A stretch of 64,000 nucleotides of DNA from Mucilaginibacter sp. dw_454 (GCF_018449775.1 NZ_JAAVVB010000004.1:186001-250000); one strand, 5' to 3'; shown: positions 50,819 through 58,524, counted from the stretch's first letter. Translations and numbers: made by a program. The notes: a model not told the origin generated them from the letters alone.

Positions 50819-52681
50819 TTATCTGGCTATCCCGGTCGAGTTAAACTGCAGATCGTAAAGTTTGCGGTAATAGCCATCATCAATACGAAGTAGTTCCTGG
50901 TGGGTACCCATTTCTTTGATCTCGCCATGATCTAAAACAATGATCTTATCGGCGTTTTGTATGGTTGATAACCGGTGGGCAATCACAATAGCTGTGCGGC
51001 CCTGCATCAGTTTATTAATGGCGTTTTGTATTAAGATCTCTGTCTCCGTATCTACTGATGAGGTAGCTTCATCTAACACCAATATCGCGGGATCATAAAC
51101 TAAGGCACGAATAAAAGAAATCAGCTGCGCCTGCCCGGCAGATAGTGTAGAACCGCGTTCCATCACATTGTAATCGTAACCACCGGGTAAGCGCTCGATA
51201 AATTCATGTGCGCCTACATCTTTTGCTGCCGCGATAATCTGCTCACGAGTAATCAATTCATTATTCAGGCTGATATTGTTGGCTATGGTATCTGTAAATA
51301 AAAACACATCCTGTATCACCGTAGCAATTTGCGAACGCAGGTAGTTTACATCGTACTTCATGATGTTATGGCCATCCACCTCTACCCGCCCTTTGCCGAT
51401 TTCATAAAATCTGTTCAGAATGTTAATAGTCGAGGACTTGCCTGCGCCTGTAGCACCAACCACGGCCAGTGTTTCGCCGGGTTTAACTTTGAAATTGATG
51501 TCTTTCAGCACCCAATTCTCATCGTTATAAGCAAACCAAACATCTGTAAACTCTATCTCGCCCTCCAATCTGGCCGGGCGCAGTGTGCCGGGGTTTGGCG
51601 CAACTTCGTCGGTATCCAAAATAGTAAAAATACGATCGGCACCTACCATACCCATTTGCAGTGTATTAAATTTATCGGCTATCTGACGTATCGGCCTGAA
51701 AAGCATGTTGAGCAACAAAATAAAGCTGGTAATTACACCCGAAGTAATGCCCTTAGGCGATGCACTTAAATGCGCCAGTTCCTCGTCAGACAGCATGCGT
51801 TTACAGCCGTACCACACCAGCAGGCCCATACATATGGCAAACAACACCTCAACCACGGGGTAAAAAATAGAGTAATACCAGTTAGAGCGGATATTGGCAT
51901 CGCGGTGCTTCATGTTAACATCTCGAAACTTGCGCATTTCCTGCTCCTCGCGGGCAAAGTTTTGAATAATACTTATGCCAGAGATATGCTCGGCCAAAAA
52001 GGTATTTAAATGCGCCACCTGGGTACGCACTTCCTGAAATGAAGATTTAATAGCTTCCTTGAAAACATAGGTCGATGCAACTAACAAAGGCATAGGTATC
52101 AGTGTGATCAGGGCCAGCTTCCAATCATCATAAAGCATAAGACCAATAACGGCTACTACCAGCAGCAAGTCGCCAATGATGGAGATTAATCCCTCAGAAA
52201 AAATATCAGCAATGGTTTCCAGGTCAGACACCGTACGGGTTATCAATACACCGATTGGTGTACGATCAAAAAACTTAAGCCTCAGGCTGGTGATGTGATT
52301 AAAAATATCAATGCGCAAATCGCGAATAACCGATTGGCCAAGTGCATTGGTCATATAGGTTTGATAGTATTGCGCCATGGTTTGAATGACAAGCTGGGCA
52401 ATCATCAGCTCCACCATAAATAGCAAGCCGTTATAGTCGTTTATTACAATGTGATCGTCAAGCGTCTTTTGGATTAAGACAGGCTGCACCAGCGCATTTA
52501 CAGCCAAAAATATGGTCAGAAACGCAGATATAACAAACGTAGTGTTATACGGCTTTACATAATGCATCACCCGTTTTAACAGCGTCCAATCAAATGCTTT
52601 GCCGGTTACTTTGCCCCCTCCGCCCCCTGGAGGGGGCACTTTTGAAGTATCTTTTTGTGAAGTATTTTCTTTATTGCTCAC
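50819..52681 (-). CDS. MsbA-like ABC exporter (fused permease-ATPase)
   Basis: 620 residues: six-helix transmembrane domain (about 40-345) and ATPase domain with Walker A GATGAGKSS (409-417), signature LSAGQAQLISFIRAL (LSAGQ, a common variant of LSGGQ) and Walker B AILVLDEATSSVD, then the H-loop IAHRLSTIQ. It resembles MsbA/multidrug exporters that flip lipids or drugs outward. Residues 13-25 (SKVPPPGGGGGKV) are encoded by a CCCCCT palindromic repeat, so the N-terminal tail was probably acquired from a repeat; an internal start further down is possible but none is well placed. Confidence 0.93.
   Translation of the reverse strand: MSNKENTSQKDTSKVPPPGGGGGKVTGKAFDWTLLKRVMHYVKPYNTTFVISAFLTIFLAVNALVQPVLIQKTLDDHIVINDYNGLLFMVELMIAQLVIQTMAQYYQTYMTNALGQSVIRDLRIDIFNHITSLRLKFFDRTPIGVLITRTVSDLETIADIFSEGLISIIGDLLLVVAVIGLMLYDDWKLALITLIPMPLLVASTYVFKEAIKSSFQEVRTQVAHLNTFLAEHISGISIIQNFAREEQEMRKFRDVNMKHRDANIRSNWYYSIFYPVVEVLFAICMGLLVWYGCKRMLSDEELAHLSASPKGITSGVITSFILLLNMLFRPIRQIADKFNTLQMGMVGADRIFTILDTDEVAPNPGTLRPARLEGEIEFTDVWFAYNDENWVLKDINFKVKPGETLAVVGATGAGKSSTINILNRFYEIGKGRVEVDGHNIMKYDVNYLRSQIATVIQDVFLFTDTIANNISLNNELITREQIIAAAKDVGAHEFIERLPGGYDYNVMERGSTLSAGQAQLISFIRALVYDPAILVLDEATSSVDTETEILIQNAINKLMQGRTAIVIAHRLSTIQNADKIIVLDHGEIKEMGTHQELLRIDDGYYRKLYDLQFNSTGIAR
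52613..52647. repeat. CCCCCT-type palindrome inside the ABC exporter coding region
   Basis: GCCCCCTCCGCCCCCTGGAG then GGGGGC is a palindrome followed by ACTTTTGAAG, the same flank type as at 29878. It is translated as the Pro/Gly-rich tail of the exporter. Confidence 0.65.
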
Positions 52682-52733
52682 TATAGCAAAGTTATCTTTT
52701 TAATAATCGAAATAAAATGTAATTGAACTATTG

Positions 52734-52760
52734 TTCCCCCTTAAGGGGCTAGGGGGCTTA
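52734..52760. repeat. CCCCCT-type palindrome at the truA stop
   Basis: CCCCCTTAAGGGG then CTAGGGGG; its last three bases (TTA, 52758-52760) are the truA stop codon on the minus strand. Confidence 0.6.
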
Positions 52761-53549
52761 GTATTTCACCTCCGTCAAATACAATCCGCACGCCGGAACA
52801 GATGTGCCCGCATTACTACGGTTTTTACTGGTGATAATGCCCCGGACAGCCTCCGGCGAAATTTCCTTTTTACCCACCATCAACAGCGTACCTACGATAG
52901 CACGTACCATATTGCGCAAAAATCTATCCGCAGAAATATGAAATACAATACCGCCATCAACCCTTACCCATTCGGCGCGGCTTATTTTGCAGTTGTTGGT
53001 TTTAGCCTGGGTATTTGATTTACTAAAACAGCTAAAGTCGGTATACTCTGTAACAATCTTTGCTGCTTCATTCATTAGCTCCATATCCGGCTCCTCGCGC
53101 AGCAACCAGGAGTAGCCTTGTTTAAAGGGATCTTTATTAAAATGGATATGGTATTGGTATGATCGCAGTGTAGCGCTAAAGCGGGCATGCATTTCATCAT
53201 CAACCAAAAAAATATTTTTTATGGCGATATCGTGCGGGAGGATGCTATTTAAACTTCGAACAGTTTTGTCCATCGTCGATAGACCATAGACCATAGACTT
53301 ATCACGTTCAACCATGGACCATGGACCATCGTCTATGGACTTTTCAAAATCAAAATGTGCAAAAAACTCCTTAGCATGAACCCCGGTATCCGTGCGGCCG
53401 CAACCTACGGTTTCAATTTCGGTACGTAATACCGTCGATAGCGCCTTATCCAAAACCTCCTGCACGGCAAGGGCATTAGGTTGTGCCTGCCAGCCATGAT
53501 AGCGGGTACCATCGTAAGAAAGTTCAATAAAATAGCGTTGATTTGCCAC
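52758..53549 (-). CDS. truA: tRNA pseudouridine synthase A with period-7 insertion
   Basis: 263 residues, start GTG 53549. It makes pseudouridine 38-40 in tRNA anticodon stems. YDGTRYHGWQAQPN and the catalytic GCGRTDTGVHA (Asp54) are intact, as are ARFSATLRSYQYHI and FLRNMVRAIVGTLL. Residues 71-91 (SIDDGPWSMVERDKSMVYGL) between HFDFEK and the conserved SLNSILPHDIAIKN are encoded by a period-7 array of 63 nt that kept the frame. The insertion is in a loop away from the active site, so the enzyme is probably functional. Confidence 0.93.
   Translation of the reverse strand: MANQRYFIELSYDGTRYHGWQAQPNALAVQEVLDKALSTVLRTEIETVGCGRTDTGVHAKEFFAHFDFEKSIDDGPWSMVERDKSMVYGLSTMDKTVRSLNSILPHDIAIKNIFLVDDEMHARFSATLRSYQYHIHFNKDPFKQGYSWLLREEPDMELMNEAAKIVTEYTDFSCFSKSNTQAKTNNCKISRAEWVRVDGGIVFHISADRFLRNMVRAIVGTLLMVGKKEISPEAVRGIITSKNRSNAGTSVPACGLYLTEVKY
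53279..53341 (-). repeat. Period-7 word array inside truA
   Basis: On the plus strand nine consecutive words: ATAGACC twice, ATAGACT, TATCACG, TTCAACC, then ATGGACC twice, ATCGTCT and ATGGACT. The length is 63 nt, so the reading frame is kept. The two halves are imperfect inverted copies (the word type is nearly self-complementary around CCAT), matching the two-arm layout of the intergenic arrays. Confidence 0.8.
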
Positions 53550-53553
53550 GAGG

Positions 53554-53561
53554 CAAAGTTA
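53554..53561 (-). promoter_or_regulatory. -7 box of truA, near-leaderless
   Basis: Minus strand TAACTTTG, full consensus, 4 nt before the GTG start; no TTG at -33. Confidence 0.45.
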
Positions 53562-53580
53562 GTGATTTTAACTAGCATGC

Positions 53581-53803
53581 GGAGGACTCACCCCGACATC
53601 GCTTCGCTTATCGACCCTCTCTTCCGCAAGCGGGAAAGAGGGTAAGGAAATATCGAATGTTGAATGTTGAATATCGAATGTTGAAGTACTTCGATATTCA
53701 ACATTCAACATTCATTATTCGATATTAAAAAATATAACCCTCTTTCCGCCGAAGTCGAAGAGAGGGTGGTCGAGCGCAACAAAGACCGGGTGAGTCCCCC
53801 GGC
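53581..53803. repeat. Large palindrome, GACTCACCCCGAC family, with array in its loop
   Basis: The outer arms GGACTCACCCCGA and CGGGTGAGTCC, then CGACCCTCTCTTCCG and CGAAGAGAGGGTGGTCGAGCG, and CCGCAAGCGGGAAAGAGGGT with ACCCTCTTTCCGCCG. Its loop is exactly occupied by the period-7 array 53652-53726. It fills the truA-DUF892 gap; nothing else is in this gap. Confidence 0.8.
53652..53726. repeat. Period-7 word array, two inverted arms, nested in a palindrome
   Basis: Ten words in unbroken 7-nt register: ATCGAAT, GTTGAAT twice, then ATCGAAT, GTTGAAG; TACTTCG, ATATTCA, then ACATTCA twice and TTATTCG. The second half is the reverse complement of the first, folding on the central GAAGTACTTC. Confidence 0.85.
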
Positions 53804-53854
53804 GGACAGATCTATGCACAACCGCCCAAACCACTTACGCCATCCAATCTATAC

Positions 53855-54373
53855 CTAACTTATATATTCCCTATAAATCGCCTCAAATAAAAACTTATTC
53901 TCTACGGCCAAATCAAACGGCTGATCAAGGAAAGTATGGTTATAGCTGGCGGATTTTGCCAGGTTTTTTAACACTTTAAAGTAGGTAATCTCAATACCCT
54001 CAATGATCTGCAGGTAAAACAAAATAAAAACATCGCGCTCTAAAGGCGTCTTACCGGTTTTAATTACCGATAAATATGCTTCCAGCGTCATGCCTTTTAT
54101 GCCCAGTACACTAATCTTTGACGGTGTTTCATTGATGGCTTCATAAATCTCATCCATAGACGCTATTTGATTATGCGTGTCAGTACGTAACTCATCAACA
54201 GCCAGTTTTAATTGCTGCAATGAGGCTATGGTTTCAATTTCGTTGAAAAAATCAAGCAGGTGTTGTTTGCCAAAATAAATGCTGTTCAGGTGCTCAAGGA
54301 AGATCCGTTTAATGTGGTTATCATCCAGTTTCACATCTTTTGGGCTAAGCGGGGTATCAGGGGTATCAGCCAT
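53855..54373 (-). CDS. DUF892 ferritin-like protein
   Basis: 172 residues, helical. HIKRIFLEHLNSIYFGKQHL aligns with the usual start of YciE/DUF892 proteins, followed by the long helices LQQLKLAVDELRTDTHNQIA, the MTLEAYLSVIKTGK loop and VFILFYLQIIEGIEITYFKV. The family has a ferritin-like bundle and is stress-associated. A metal site is plausible (Glu/His in helices 1-2) but not certain. Monocistronic. Confidence 0.75.
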   Translation of the reverse strand: MADTPDTPLSPKDVKLDDNHIKRIFLEHLNSIYFGKQHLLDFFNEIETIASLQQLKLAVDELRTDTHNQIASMDEIYEAINETPSKISVLGIKGMTLEAYLSVIKTGKTPLERDVFILFYLQIIEGIEITYFKVLKNLAKSASYNHTFLDQPFDLAVENKFLFEAIYREYIS

Positions 54374-54465
54374 CTAAGTCAATAGTTTAAGAAGCAATAA
54401 ACTTACAAAAAAAACACAGTTTATATTATTGTGCCCCGGTTATAATAATTTATCAATAACCACAT

Positions 54466-54473
54466 TATATTTG
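54466..54473 (+). promoter_or_regulatory. -7 box of the DUF4293-lspA pair
   Basis: TATATTTG, full consensus, 18 nt before the ATG at 54492; no good TTG at -33. It supports the 54492 start over an upstream in-frame codon at 54429. Confidence 0.45.
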
Positions 54474-54491
54474 CCTCATAAATTTAAAGCA

Positions 54492-54959
54492 ATGATACAA
54501 CGCATACAATCCATATATCTTTTAGCTGCCGGGCTGGTAATAGCGGCATTATTTGTTTTCCCGCTTATCCACGGCGTGTATGTAAATGGCGCGCCCCAAA
54601 CTATTATGGTAACCGGTGTTTACCAGGATGTAAACGGCCAGTCGACGCATACTCAAGTGTTTTTACCTTTAATTATAGGCACTGCCTTTGCAGCATTGCT
54701 GCCTATTAGTGTGATCTTCTTTTACAAAGAACGCCGCAAGCAAATTAACCTTTGTTATGGCTTAATGGTGGTTATTATTGGCTACAGCTATTGGGTATCG
54801 CAAGTAGTTAAAAATGCCATTGCGGGCGCTTATTTAAGCATGAGCAACTACGGTATAGGCATTATTTTGCTGTCGTTAAGCCTGCTGCTTATTGTGATGG
54901 CTCAGAAAGCCATACAGAAAGACGAAAAATTGGTCAAATCTGCCGACAGGTTAAGATAA
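54492..54959 (+). CDS. DUF4293 membrane protein
   Basis: 155 residues from ATG 54492 (MIQRIQSIYLLAAGLVIAAL). Four hydrophobic helices with a short extracytoplasmic loop after the first, matching DUF4293, a Bacteroidota-specific family of unknown function often next to rho or lspA. lspA follows after 4 nt. Confidence 0.88.
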   Translation: MIQRIQSIYLLAAGLVIAALFVFPLIHGVYVNGAPQTIMVTGVYQDVNGQSTHTQVFLPLIIGTAFAALLPISVIFFYKERRKQINLCYGLMVVIIGYSYWVSQVVKNAIAGAYLSMSNYGIGIILLSLSLLLIVMAQKAIQKDEKLVKSADRLR

Positions 54960-54963
54960 GCGC

Positions 54964-55479
54964 ATGAGCACTCGACTAAAAGTATTTACATTTTGTCTTA
55001 CCTGTATTGTATTTATAGGCCTTGACCGTATAACCAAGCAGCTGGCCCGCGAACACCTGATGTACAGCGCCCCAAAATCTTACTTTCACGACACCTTTGT
55101 GTTTGAATATGTAGAAAACACCGGGGCAGCTTTAAGCTTTGGCGACAGCCTGCCGCAGCCTTATAGTTTCTGGTTATTAAGCATCATTCCATTGGGCGTT
55201 ATTATAGCGCTGTTTGTTTATGTGCTGCGACAGGTGAAAGACTTCAGCAATTTCAAATTATTTTGCTTCGCGATGATCATAGCCGGCGGGCTGGGTAATA
55301 TCATTGACCGTATTATTTATGACCGCCACGTTACCGACTTTATGAACTTAGGCATCGGCAGCCTGCGCACCGGTATTTTTAATGTGGCCGATGTTTGTAT
55401 TACTGCGGGAGTGATTGGGCTGTTTATTGTGTACCTGGCTACTAATAACAGATTTTTGAAGCCGGATAAGGTTCAGTAA
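54964..55479 (+). CDS. lspA: Lipoprotein signal peptidase LspA
   Basis: A 171-residue inner-membrane aspartyl protease that cleaves prolipoproteins. Motifs: GLDRITKQLARE near residue 20, VENTGAALSFGDS near 56, and the catalytic AGGLGNIIDRIIYDRHVTDF (first Asp) and FNVADVCITAG (second Asp). Four helices. Many substrates (lipoboxes) are encoded in this window. Confidence 0.96.
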   Translation: MSTRLKVFTFCLTCIVFIGLDRITKQLAREHLMYSAPKSYFHDTFVFEYVENTGAALSFGDSLPQPYSFWLLSIIPLGVIIALFVYVLRQVKDFSNFKLFCFAMIIAGGLGNIIDRIIYDRHVTDFMNLGIGSLRTGIFNVADVCITAGVIGLFIVYLATNNRFLKPDKVQ

Positions 55480-55486
55480 TTTTGAC

Positions 55487-55783
55487 TTAAAAGTTTAACT
55501 TTTCAGGATTTTGTCGCGTATCAAAAATCATTAAAACTAACACCTGCTCGTCAGTTGCCCTGAAGTATAATACGTTATGCCTTGTCAACACGCATTTTTG
55601 TATTTTTTGCGAGATATCAAAATACTGGAAGATTGATGTGTCAGTTGCTAACAGCAAGATAACTTTTTCAAAACGGTCAATGAAATTGTCTGCAGCAATA
55701 TCTCCCCATTCAAATAGCAAATAATCTAAAACGTTATAATAGTCGAGTTTTGCTGTTGGAGTTAAAACGACTTCCCTAGCCAT
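55487..55783 (-). CDS. RelE/ParE-family toxin
   Basis: 98 residues: VVLTPTAKLDYYNVLDYLLF, then WGDIAADNFIDRFEKVILLL and KCVLTRHNVLYFRATDEQVLVLMIFDTRQNP, the standard ParE/RelE fold layout. It overlaps the upstream antitoxin gene by 8 nt, so translation is coupled. RelE members cut mRNA and ParE members inhibit gyrase; which applies here is not clear. Confidence 0.88.
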   Translation of the reverse strand: MAREVVLTPTAKLDYYNVLDYLLFEWGDIAADNFIDRFEKVILLLATDTSIFQYFDISQKIQKCVLTRHNVLYFRATDEQVLVLMIFDTRQNPEKLNF

Positions 55784-56027
55784 TTAACCCGTATTTCTCT
55801 CGTGATTGTTTTATAATCTCGTTTGCCGAGGTACCTAAACCGGCATCGGCCTCTTTAATACTTTGCTTTAATCTTTCTTGATGATATAGCGATAATGTAC
55901 CCCATCCCTCATCATCATCCTGACCATTAAAATAATTCAGCATCAAACCGTACAATTCTTTGATCTGCTTTTCATCAGCATGCTCTATCCGATCATGCAA
56001 TTCCATTTTTATTGCTGCTCCAGTCAT
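55776..56027 (-). CDS. Antitoxin of the RelE/ParE pair
   Basis: About 83 residues from ATG 56027 (MTGAAIKMELHDRIEHADEK). An upstream in-frame codon would add 26 residues with no family support. The protein is acidic and helical, ending EIIKQSREKYGLNG, a C-terminal tail typical of antitoxins that wrap ParE-type toxins. A -7-like box TATATTTG lies about 20 nt upstream on the minus strand. DNA-binding autoregulation is expected but no operator was identified. Confidence 0.78.
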   Translation of the reverse strand: MTGAAIKMELHDRIEHADEKQIKELYGLMLNYFNGQDDDEGWGTLSLYHQERLKQSIKEADAGLGTSANEIIKQSREKYGLNG

Positions 56028-56124
56028 GACATAAATTTTACTACAATCAAATATACTAATATCTTGCTGATAGTTAAATATCTCCCAATTATCACACCCA
56101 TGCAAAACCCTTTACGCTAACTGT

Positions 56125-56154
56125 TTGAATTGTCAATAATTAACCCTACCTTTG
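56125..56154 (+). promoter_or_regulatory. Promoter of the DEAD-box helicase
   Basis: TTG (56125-56127), a 19-nt spacer and TACCTTTG (56147-56154), full consensus, leaving a leader of about 35 nt before ATG 56196. Confidence 0.75.
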
Positions 56155-56195
56155 CGGCCGATTTGGCGATGTAGTCAAATCCGTTATTTTAAATC

Positions 56196-58046
56196 ATGAA
56201 CCCATTTATTAATCTGGGAATCCGTGAAGATATTGTTAATGCCATCTCTGAGTTAGGGTTCGAAAACCCTACACCAATCCAGGAACAGTCAATCCCGGTA
56301 TTGTTAACAGGCAGCAACGATTTTGTCGGATTAGCCCAAACCGGGACCGGTAAGACTGCTGCCTTTGGCCTACCATTATTAGAACTGTTGGATTTCGAAG
56401 AAAATTATCCACAGGCGCTTGTTTTATGCCCAACACGCGAACTTTGTTTGCAAATTACTAACGACATTAATAATTACTCCAAAAAAATGGGCAACGTTAA
56501 CGTTGTTGCTGTTTATGGCGGAGCTAGTATTTCTGACCAATTACGCCAGATAAGACGCGGCGTACAAATTGTCGTTGCCACACCTGGCCGTATGCTTGAT
56601 ATCATTAACCGTAAGGCTATTGATTTTACAAAGGTGAAATTTGTAGTATTGGATGAAGCTGATGAAATGCTCAACATGGGCTTTCAGGAAGATATTGACA
56701 GTATCCTATCTACCACACCAGACACTAAGAAAACATGGTTGTTTTCTGCAACTATGCCGGCCGAAGTACGCCGCATAGCTAAAAAGTACATGAATGAGCC
56801 GTTTGAGCTTACCATGGGTACTAAAAACACCGGCAACGCTAATATTGAGCACGAGTACTACATAGTACGTGCCCGTGATAAGTATGCCGCCTTTAAACGT
56901 ATTGTTGATTTTAACCCTGACATTTTTGGTATTGTATTTTGCCGTACTAAAATTGAAACCCAGGATATTGCCGAGTCATTAATGAAAGACGGTTATAACG
57001 CCGATTCTTTACATGGTGACCTTTCGCAACAACAACGCGATAAAGTAATGAAACGCTACCGCGAGCGTAACCTGCAGTTGTTAATTGCTACAGACGTTGC
57101 TGCACGTGGTATTGACGTTAACGACGTAACACACGTTATTAACTATTCATTGCCAGACGAAGTTGAGAACTATACCCACCGTAGCGGCCGTACTGCACGT
57201 GCCGGTAAAACAGGGGTATCTATCTCTATCATCAACGCTAAAGAGTTAGGCAAAATACGCCAGATTGAGCGCGGCTTAGGCAAAAAGTTTGTTAAAGCAG
57301 AGATACCTACAGGTTTTGATGTTTGCGAAAAACAATTATTCTCTATCGTTCATAAAATACATGATGTAGAGGTTAATGAGCAGCAGATAGAACAATACCT
57401 GCCGCGTATTATGGAAGAGTATAAAGATCTTTCAAAAGAGGATTTTATCAAACGTTTTGCATCTATTGAGTTTAACCGCTTTTTAGATTATTACAAAAAC
57501 GCACCAGATTTGAACGCGCCGGTTGAAGAAGGCCGTTACGATCGTGAGCGTGGCGAACGCGGTGAACGCGCTCCACGTGGCGAAGGTGGTAAATCTGAAT
57601 ACACCCGTTTATTTATAAACTTAGGTTCTGTTGATGAGTTTAACCGTGGCGATTTGCTGGGTTATATCTGCAACAATGGTAAAATAAGTGGCCGCACTGT
57701 AGGTAAAATTGATGTTAAGGGTGTTTACTCTTTCTTTGAAGTACCTAACGCCGAAGCCGAAGCCGTTATCAACAACTTTAAAGGTGTTGATTTTAAAGGC
57801 CGCGAAGTAAGGATAGAAATATCTGGCGAAGGCACCAGCACTACCCGTAGTGGCGGTGGCGAGCGCCGTGAAGGCGGCTACCGTGGTGGCGAACGCCGCG
57901 AAGGCGGTGGTGGTTATAACCGTAGTGGCGGCGGCGATCGTAGAGATGGCGGCAACCGTGGTGGTGGCAACCCAAGCAACGCTGGTTTCCGCGATTTTTC
58001 AGGCAAACGCCGCGAAGATCGCCCGGAACGCAAACGCAGATTCTAA
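56196..58046 (+). CDS. DEAD-box RNA helicase (DeaD/CsdA-like)
   Basis: 616 residues. Motifs in order: Q motif FENPTPIQEQSIPVL, motif I AQTGTGKTAAFGLP, PTREL, DEAD within VLDEADEMLNMGFQ, SATMP, then the second RecA domain with TDVAARGIDV and HRSGRTARAGKTG. About 475-560 is a DbpA-type RNA-binding domain (RLFINLGSVDEFNRGDLLGY), followed by an Arg/Gly-rich tail (GERREGGYRGGERREGGGGY). It remodels structured RNA, for ribosome assembly or cold adaptation. Confidence 0.95.
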   Translation: MNPFINLGIREDIVNAISELGFENPTPIQEQSIPVLLTGSNDFVGLAQTGTGKTAAFGLPLLELLDFEENYPQALVLCPTRELCLQITNDINNYSKKMGNVNVVAVYGGASISDQLRQIRRGVQIVVATPGRMLDIINRKAIDFTKVKFVVLDEADEMLNMGFQEDIDSILSTTPDTKKTWLFSATMPAEVRRIAKKYMNEPFELTMGTKNTGNANIEHEYYIVRARDKYAAFKRIVDFNPDIFGIVFCRTKIETQDIAESLMKDGYNADSLHGDLSQQQRDKVMKRYRERNLQLLIATDVAARGIDVNDVTHVINYSLPDEVENYTHRSGRTARAGKTGVSISIINAKELGKIRQIERGLGKKFVKAEIPTGFDVCEKQLFSIVHKIHDVEVNEQQIEQYLPRIMEEYKDLSKEDFIKRFASIEFNRFLDYYKNAPDLNAPVEEGRYDRERGERGERAPRGEGGKSEYTRLFINLGSVDEFNRGDLLGYICNNGKISGRTVGKIDVKGVYSFFEVPNAEAEAVINNFKGVDFKGREVRIEISGEGTSTTRSGGGERREGGYRGGERREGGGGYNRSGGGDRRDGGNRGGGNPSNAGFRDFSGKRREDRPERKRRF

Positions 58047-58049
58047 AGA

Positions 58050-58120
58050 GATCAGTGATTAGAGGTCAGAGATTAGTTGGAGTGATTTAACTTATCTCTG
58101 ATCACTAAACGCTAATCACT
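58050..58120. repeat. Period-7 word array, two inverted arms, after the helicase gene
   Basis: Left arm 58050-58084: GATCAGT, GATTAGA, then GGTCAGA, GATTAGT and TGGAGTG. Right arm 58099-58119: TGATCAC, TAAACGC, TAATCAC. Their complements pair in part. It starts 4 nt after the helicase stop. Confidence 0.7.
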
Positions 58121-58215
58121 CAAAAAATAAGTTTTAGTTTAGTTTTAGTTAACAGAGCCTTTTCGATTGATCGGAAGGGCTTTTGTTTTTTGGGGATAAT
58201 TATAATTAAGCTTTA

Positions 58216-58283
58216 CCCGCCGGGAACTCACCCCGACTTCGTTTCACTCGTCGACCCTCTCTTCCGCAAGCGGGAAAGAGGGT
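58216..58283. repeat. Half palindrome of the GACTCACCCCGAC family
   Basis: CCCGCCGGGAACTCACCCCG then ACTTCGTTTCACTCGTCGAC and CCTCTCTTCCGCAAGCGGG, AAAGAGGG. Only the left half of the 53581-type unit is present. The rest of the 58121-58347 gap is AT-rich with no gene. Confidence 0.7.
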
Positions 58284-58347
58284 TGTTTTTCGTATTTTGT
58301 ATAATCCTCTTTAACTAACCACTAATTACCGTCCTTAAAATCAGACA

Positions 58348-58404
58348 TAAAAAAAGACCAAAAGCCGGTAAACAATTGTGAAAACCGGCTTTTGATCTTT
58401 TTTT
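58348..58404. terminator. Bidirectional terminator
   Basis: AAAAGCCGGT (58360-58369) pairs with ACCGGCTTTT (58384-58393), extended outward by A-rich and T-rich flanks. It can end the minus-strand transcript of the small secreted protein gene (58525) and plus-strand readthrough. Confidence 0.8.
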
Positions 58405-58424
58405 GACCTGAGTCAAATTCTTAC

Positions 58425-58490
58425 CTACGACATGCTTGCCAACAATATGGCGGTTGCTACATGTACTGCTATTAATGCGTATGTTTTCAT
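58425..58490 (-). CDS. Possible 21-aa hydrophobic microprotein
   Basis: ATG 58490 opens MKTYALIAVHVATAILLASM-S, a single hydrophobic helix, between the secreted-protein gene (stop 58525) and the terminator at 58404 on the same strand. It would lie on the same transcript. Size and hydrophobicity fit a membrane microprotein, but such a short frame can occur by chance. Confidence 0.3.
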   Translation of the reverse strand: MKTYALIAVHVATAILLASMS

Positions 58491-58524
58491 AACACGGCAG
58501 ATGTTAGTTTAACGCTTTGACCTT

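Noticed and set aside
22394..53726. Word arrays considered as CRISPR arrays
   Set aside because: Units are 7-8 nt with no spacer/repeat alternation and no cas genes are present.
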